Source of the DNA: Nonlabens sp.
GTDB lineage: Bacteria; Bacteroidota; Bacteroidia; Flavobacteriales; Flavobacteriaceae
Direction of reading: 5' to 3'
DNA length: 9,654 bases
Assembly: GCA_030731685.1 (NCBI GenBank)
Contig: JANQTO010000488.1
Location: 1-9,654, forward strand
Positions 7,572-9,654 of the stretch are shown here, piece by piece (the first letter of the stretch is position 1; every line of letters begins with the position of its first letter). The notes under the pieces are model-generated. The model had not been told where the DNA came from. It made no database searches and saw only the letters and a list, made by a program, of their open reading frames with translations. The translations under genes and the position numbers were made by a program.

Positions 7572-9654
7572 ATGAATTATTTTTGGTCACTTATTCTTTT
7601 ATTTTCAATTAGTACACAGGCGCAAGTGAATCTTACAGGCTCCGTACAAGATGACCTTAAAAAACCAGTAACCTATGCCACAGTGAGTCTATTAAAGGCG
7701 GCTGACAGTAGTTTCTACAAATCTGCGTGGACTGAGGAAACAGGAATATTTGAAATAGAAAATATTGCTGCTGGCGATTATGTTTTAAATATAACGGCTG
7801 TAGGCTATAGTTCGCTTTCGCGAAAGCTGACACTCAACAAAAACACGTCACTCAACGACCTTGTGCTCTCCATACAGGCAGAGTCGTTAGATGCAGTCAC
7901 TGTAAAAGCATCTAAGCCTGTGGTGGAGAAACGTGCAGACCGTATTATTTTCAAGGTAGAAAACTCTACGTTGAGTAATGGAAATGCTGCTGGAATTTTA
8001 AAGGCCACTCCAGGCGTGGTCTCTTTAAACGGCGGCTATCTAGTAAAAAATAAAGCAGCCGTAATTTATATTAATAATAAACGAGTTTACTTAACTAAAA
8101 ACGAGCTCAACCAGCTGCTCACTAGTTACAGCGCAGACAACATAACTAGCGTAGAAGTCATTACTGTGCCATCTGCACAGTACGATGCTGACGGTGGCGT
8201 GGTCATAAATATTAATACGAGTAAAGGAATATCGCTTGGTTACAAAGGTTCTGTAATTGCAGATTATACCGTAGACACCTTTGCTAAATATCAATTAGGA
8301 ATCTCCCAATTTTATAAGAACGATTGGTTAAATGTATACGCAAACTATAATTACAATCCGCGGAAGGATTTTAAGGAAGACGAGGCACAAACAGGATTTT
8401 TCAATCCAGACGGTACGCGCAACTCGCGCTGGTTTATAGATTTTGAAAAAGTCACCCGTTCTGACGCTCATAACTTTAATACGGTCATAGATATAACGGT
8501 GGACAAGTCTAATAATATAGACTTGTCGGGTAACTTTGTTTCCAATAAAAATCAAAGTATAAATTCTCAAGCAAATACCTTGATTTTAGGTCAGGGCGCA
8601 ACGACTTTTTCGGGTTTTGACACAACGTCTGAACTTGGTGGACAGCGCACACAGGGATTTGCAAACGCAGGTTGGGACCACTATTTTAAGGACAACAGCA
8701 AGTTGCGACTAGAAGGAAATTACATTTTTACCGATAGGGATGTATTTCAAGACCTCAATAGTGCATTTTTTAATGATGCAAATGTTACGACGGGTACAAA
8801 CGCATTTAAAACCATACAAGACCAAAATATAAAGATTTACGCTGCCTCTTTAGATTATAACTTCTCTTTAAGTGACTGGACAATGGCTGCGGGTTTGAAA
8901 ACTACCGCTGTGGACAATTTGAGCATTTTAGACTTTTTTGATACAGACAGTGGAACGCCGGTATTCAACAGCACGTTTTCAGATAACTTTTTTTATGAGG
9001 AGCGCGTACAGGCAGCTTTTGTACAAGCAAATCGCGACTGGGAAAGTATTTCTTTAACCGCAGGTCTGCGCGCTGAGCAAACCGATATTACGGGTACTAG
9101 CCGTGCGTTGGGAACAGTTAATACACAGAGTTACTTAGAATTGTTTCCTAGTGCGTCACTTTCTAAAAGGGTTAGTGAAGATAATATGTATGTTTTAAGT
9201 TTCAAGCGTTCTCTAGAACGTCCTAAATATGAAAGTTTAAACCCGTTTAGTTATTTTATTAATGACAATAATTTCGTTACGGGTAACCCTAACGTTACGC
9301 CAGCATTTACGAGCAGTTACACCGCGAGCTGGATTCATAAAGATTTTTTTAATCTAGACGTTAATTATAGATACACAAAAAACCTCCTTGCTGAAATGCC
9401 CTTTCAAAACAACATGGATTTCACACTCAACGCGCAAACGGTAAACCTTAACTATGAAATACAGTACAGTGTAGATGGTACGTTTTATAAACCTATAAAC
9501 GAAAGCTGGTACATGCAAACCTATACAAGTTTGTATTATATACAAAATGAATTTACGGCATTAGCTTCTAATAATGTCACGCAGGAGCTAAGCACTACTG
9601 GTTTTTACATAAACAGTTTTAACAGGTTCAATTTATCTACAGATCAAACACTTT
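7572..9654 (+). CDS. TonB-dependent-type outer-membrane beta-barrel receptor, C-terminus cut by window edge
   Basis: Outer-membrane beta-barrel protein of the TonB-dependent receptor superfamily, resembling the Bacteroidota 'outer membrane beta-barrel family' (OMP_b-brl_3 type). The frame is open for 694 codons to the window end; such proteins are often near 800 aa, so roughly 100 residues may be missing. Residues 1-17 form a signal peptide (MNYFWSLILLFSISTQA, cleavage likely before Gln18). Residues about 19-105 are a carboxypeptidase-regulatory-like Ig domain (LTGSVQDDLKKPVTYATVSL, then GIFEIENIAAGDYVL). A plug-like domain follows at about 108-215 with VEVITVPSAQYDADGG (194-209), the usual end-of-plug signature. 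From about 220 onward alternating aromatic beta-strands suit a barrel (for example SFKRSLERPKYESLNPF). The ligand is unknown; no SusD-like partner or sigma/anti-sigma pair is seen. It is divergent from lepA with 94 bases between starts. ATG 7572 is preceded in frame by a stop at 7557. A palindrome copy falls in codons 81-86. Confidence 0.92.
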   Translation, partial: MNYFWSLILLFSISTQAQVNLTGSVQDDLKKPVTYATVSLLKAADSSFYKSAWTEETGIFEIENIAAGDYVLNITAVGYSSLSRKLTLNKNTSLNDLVLSIQAESLDAVTVKASKPVVEKRADRIIFKVENSTLSNGNAAGILKATPGVVSLNGGYLVKNKAAVIYINNKRVYLTKNELNQLLTSYSADNITSVEVITVPSAQYDADGGVVININTSKGISLGYKGSVIADYTVDTFAKYQLGISQFYKNDWLNVYANYNYNPRKDFKEDEAQTGFFNPDGTRNSRWFIDFEKVTRSDAHNFNTVIDITVDKSNNIDLSGNFVSNKNQSINSQANTLILGQGATTFSGFDTTSELGGQRTQGFANAGWDHYFKDNSKLRLEGNYIFTDRDVFQDLNSAFFNDANVTTGTNAFKTIQDQNIKIYAASLDYNFSLSDWTMAAGLKTTAVDNLSILDFFDTDSGTPVFNSTFSDNFFYEERVQAAFVQANRDWESISLTAGLRAEQTDITGTSRALGTVNTQSYLELFPSASLSKRVSEDNMYVLSFKRSLERPKYESLNPFSYFINDNNFVTGNPNVTPAFTSSYTASWIHKDFFNLDVNYRYTKNLLAEMPFQNNMDFTLNAQTVNLNYEIQYSVDGTFYKPINESWYMQTYTSLYYIQNEFTALASNNVTQELSTTGFYINSFNRFNLSTDQTL
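7814..7827. repeat. GCTTTCGCGAAAGC palindrome, copy inside the outer-membrane receptor gene
   Basis: Exact 14-bp palindrome, again preceded by C on the plus strand. Flanks do not pair further (C at 7813 faces T at 7828). In the receptor gene it falls in codons 81-86, translated Ser-Leu-Ser-Arg-Lys-Leu, near the end of the Ig-like N-terminal domain. This is a different reading frame of the palindrome from the one used in the metallo-hydrolase gene. Confidence 0.85.

Noticed and set aside
7805..8570. Minus-strand open frames inside the receptor gene
   Set aside because: They are short shadows of the receptor's reading frame, which is continuous and has signal peptide, Ig-like domain, plug and barrel features.

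Overview
The window looks like an ordinary chromosomal stretch from a marine-type member of the Bacteroidota, most likely Flavobacteriaceae. The evidence is a SusC-like/TonB-type outer-membrane barrel with a carboxypeptidase-regulatory N-domain, several lipoprotein hydrolases, no Shine-Dalgarno sequences ahead of the genes, and a Bacteroidota-type promoter (TTTG-N20-TAnnTTTG). The genus cannot be fixed from the sequence alone. Gene density is high. No gap between genes exceeds about 120 bases, and there is no tRNA, rRNA, CRISPR array, insertion sequence or phage gene.

Layout. Bases 1-1814 (minus) hold most of an M1-family zinc aminopeptidase lipoprotein whose C-terminus lies off the left edge. 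Bases 1815-1929 hold a 22-bp perfect palindrome and a rho-independent terminator. Bases 1930-3543 (minus) encode a subtilisin-like (S8) lipoprotein protease with a very large insert between its catalytic Asp and His; a well-formed promoter sits just upstream. Bases 3638-4486 (minus) encode a metallo-beta-lactamase-fold hydrolase of the lactonase type. It lies 29 bases downstream of a class-C-beta-lactamase-like serine hydrolase lipoprotein (4516-5562, minus) and is probably co-transcribed with it. A strong terminator at 5633-5655 ends lepA (elongation factor 4; 5678-7477, minus). From 7572 to the right edge an outer-membrane beta-barrel receptor of the TonB-dependent type runs divergently on the plus strand and is cut by the window end.

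The genes do not form one obvious pathway. Four of the six act in the envelope: two peptidases, one serine hydrolase and one outer-membrane barrel. This fits a protein- and polymer-degrading lifestyle. lepA is a housekeeping translation GTPase.

The most notable non-gene signal is a repeated DNA palindrome, CGCTTTCGCGAAAGC, found three times: once between genes, where it grows to 22 bp, and twice inside coding sequences. The two coding copies are translated in different frames (AFAKA and SLSRK), so the conserved thing is the DNA word, not a peptide. I found no evidence for a new multi-gene system here.
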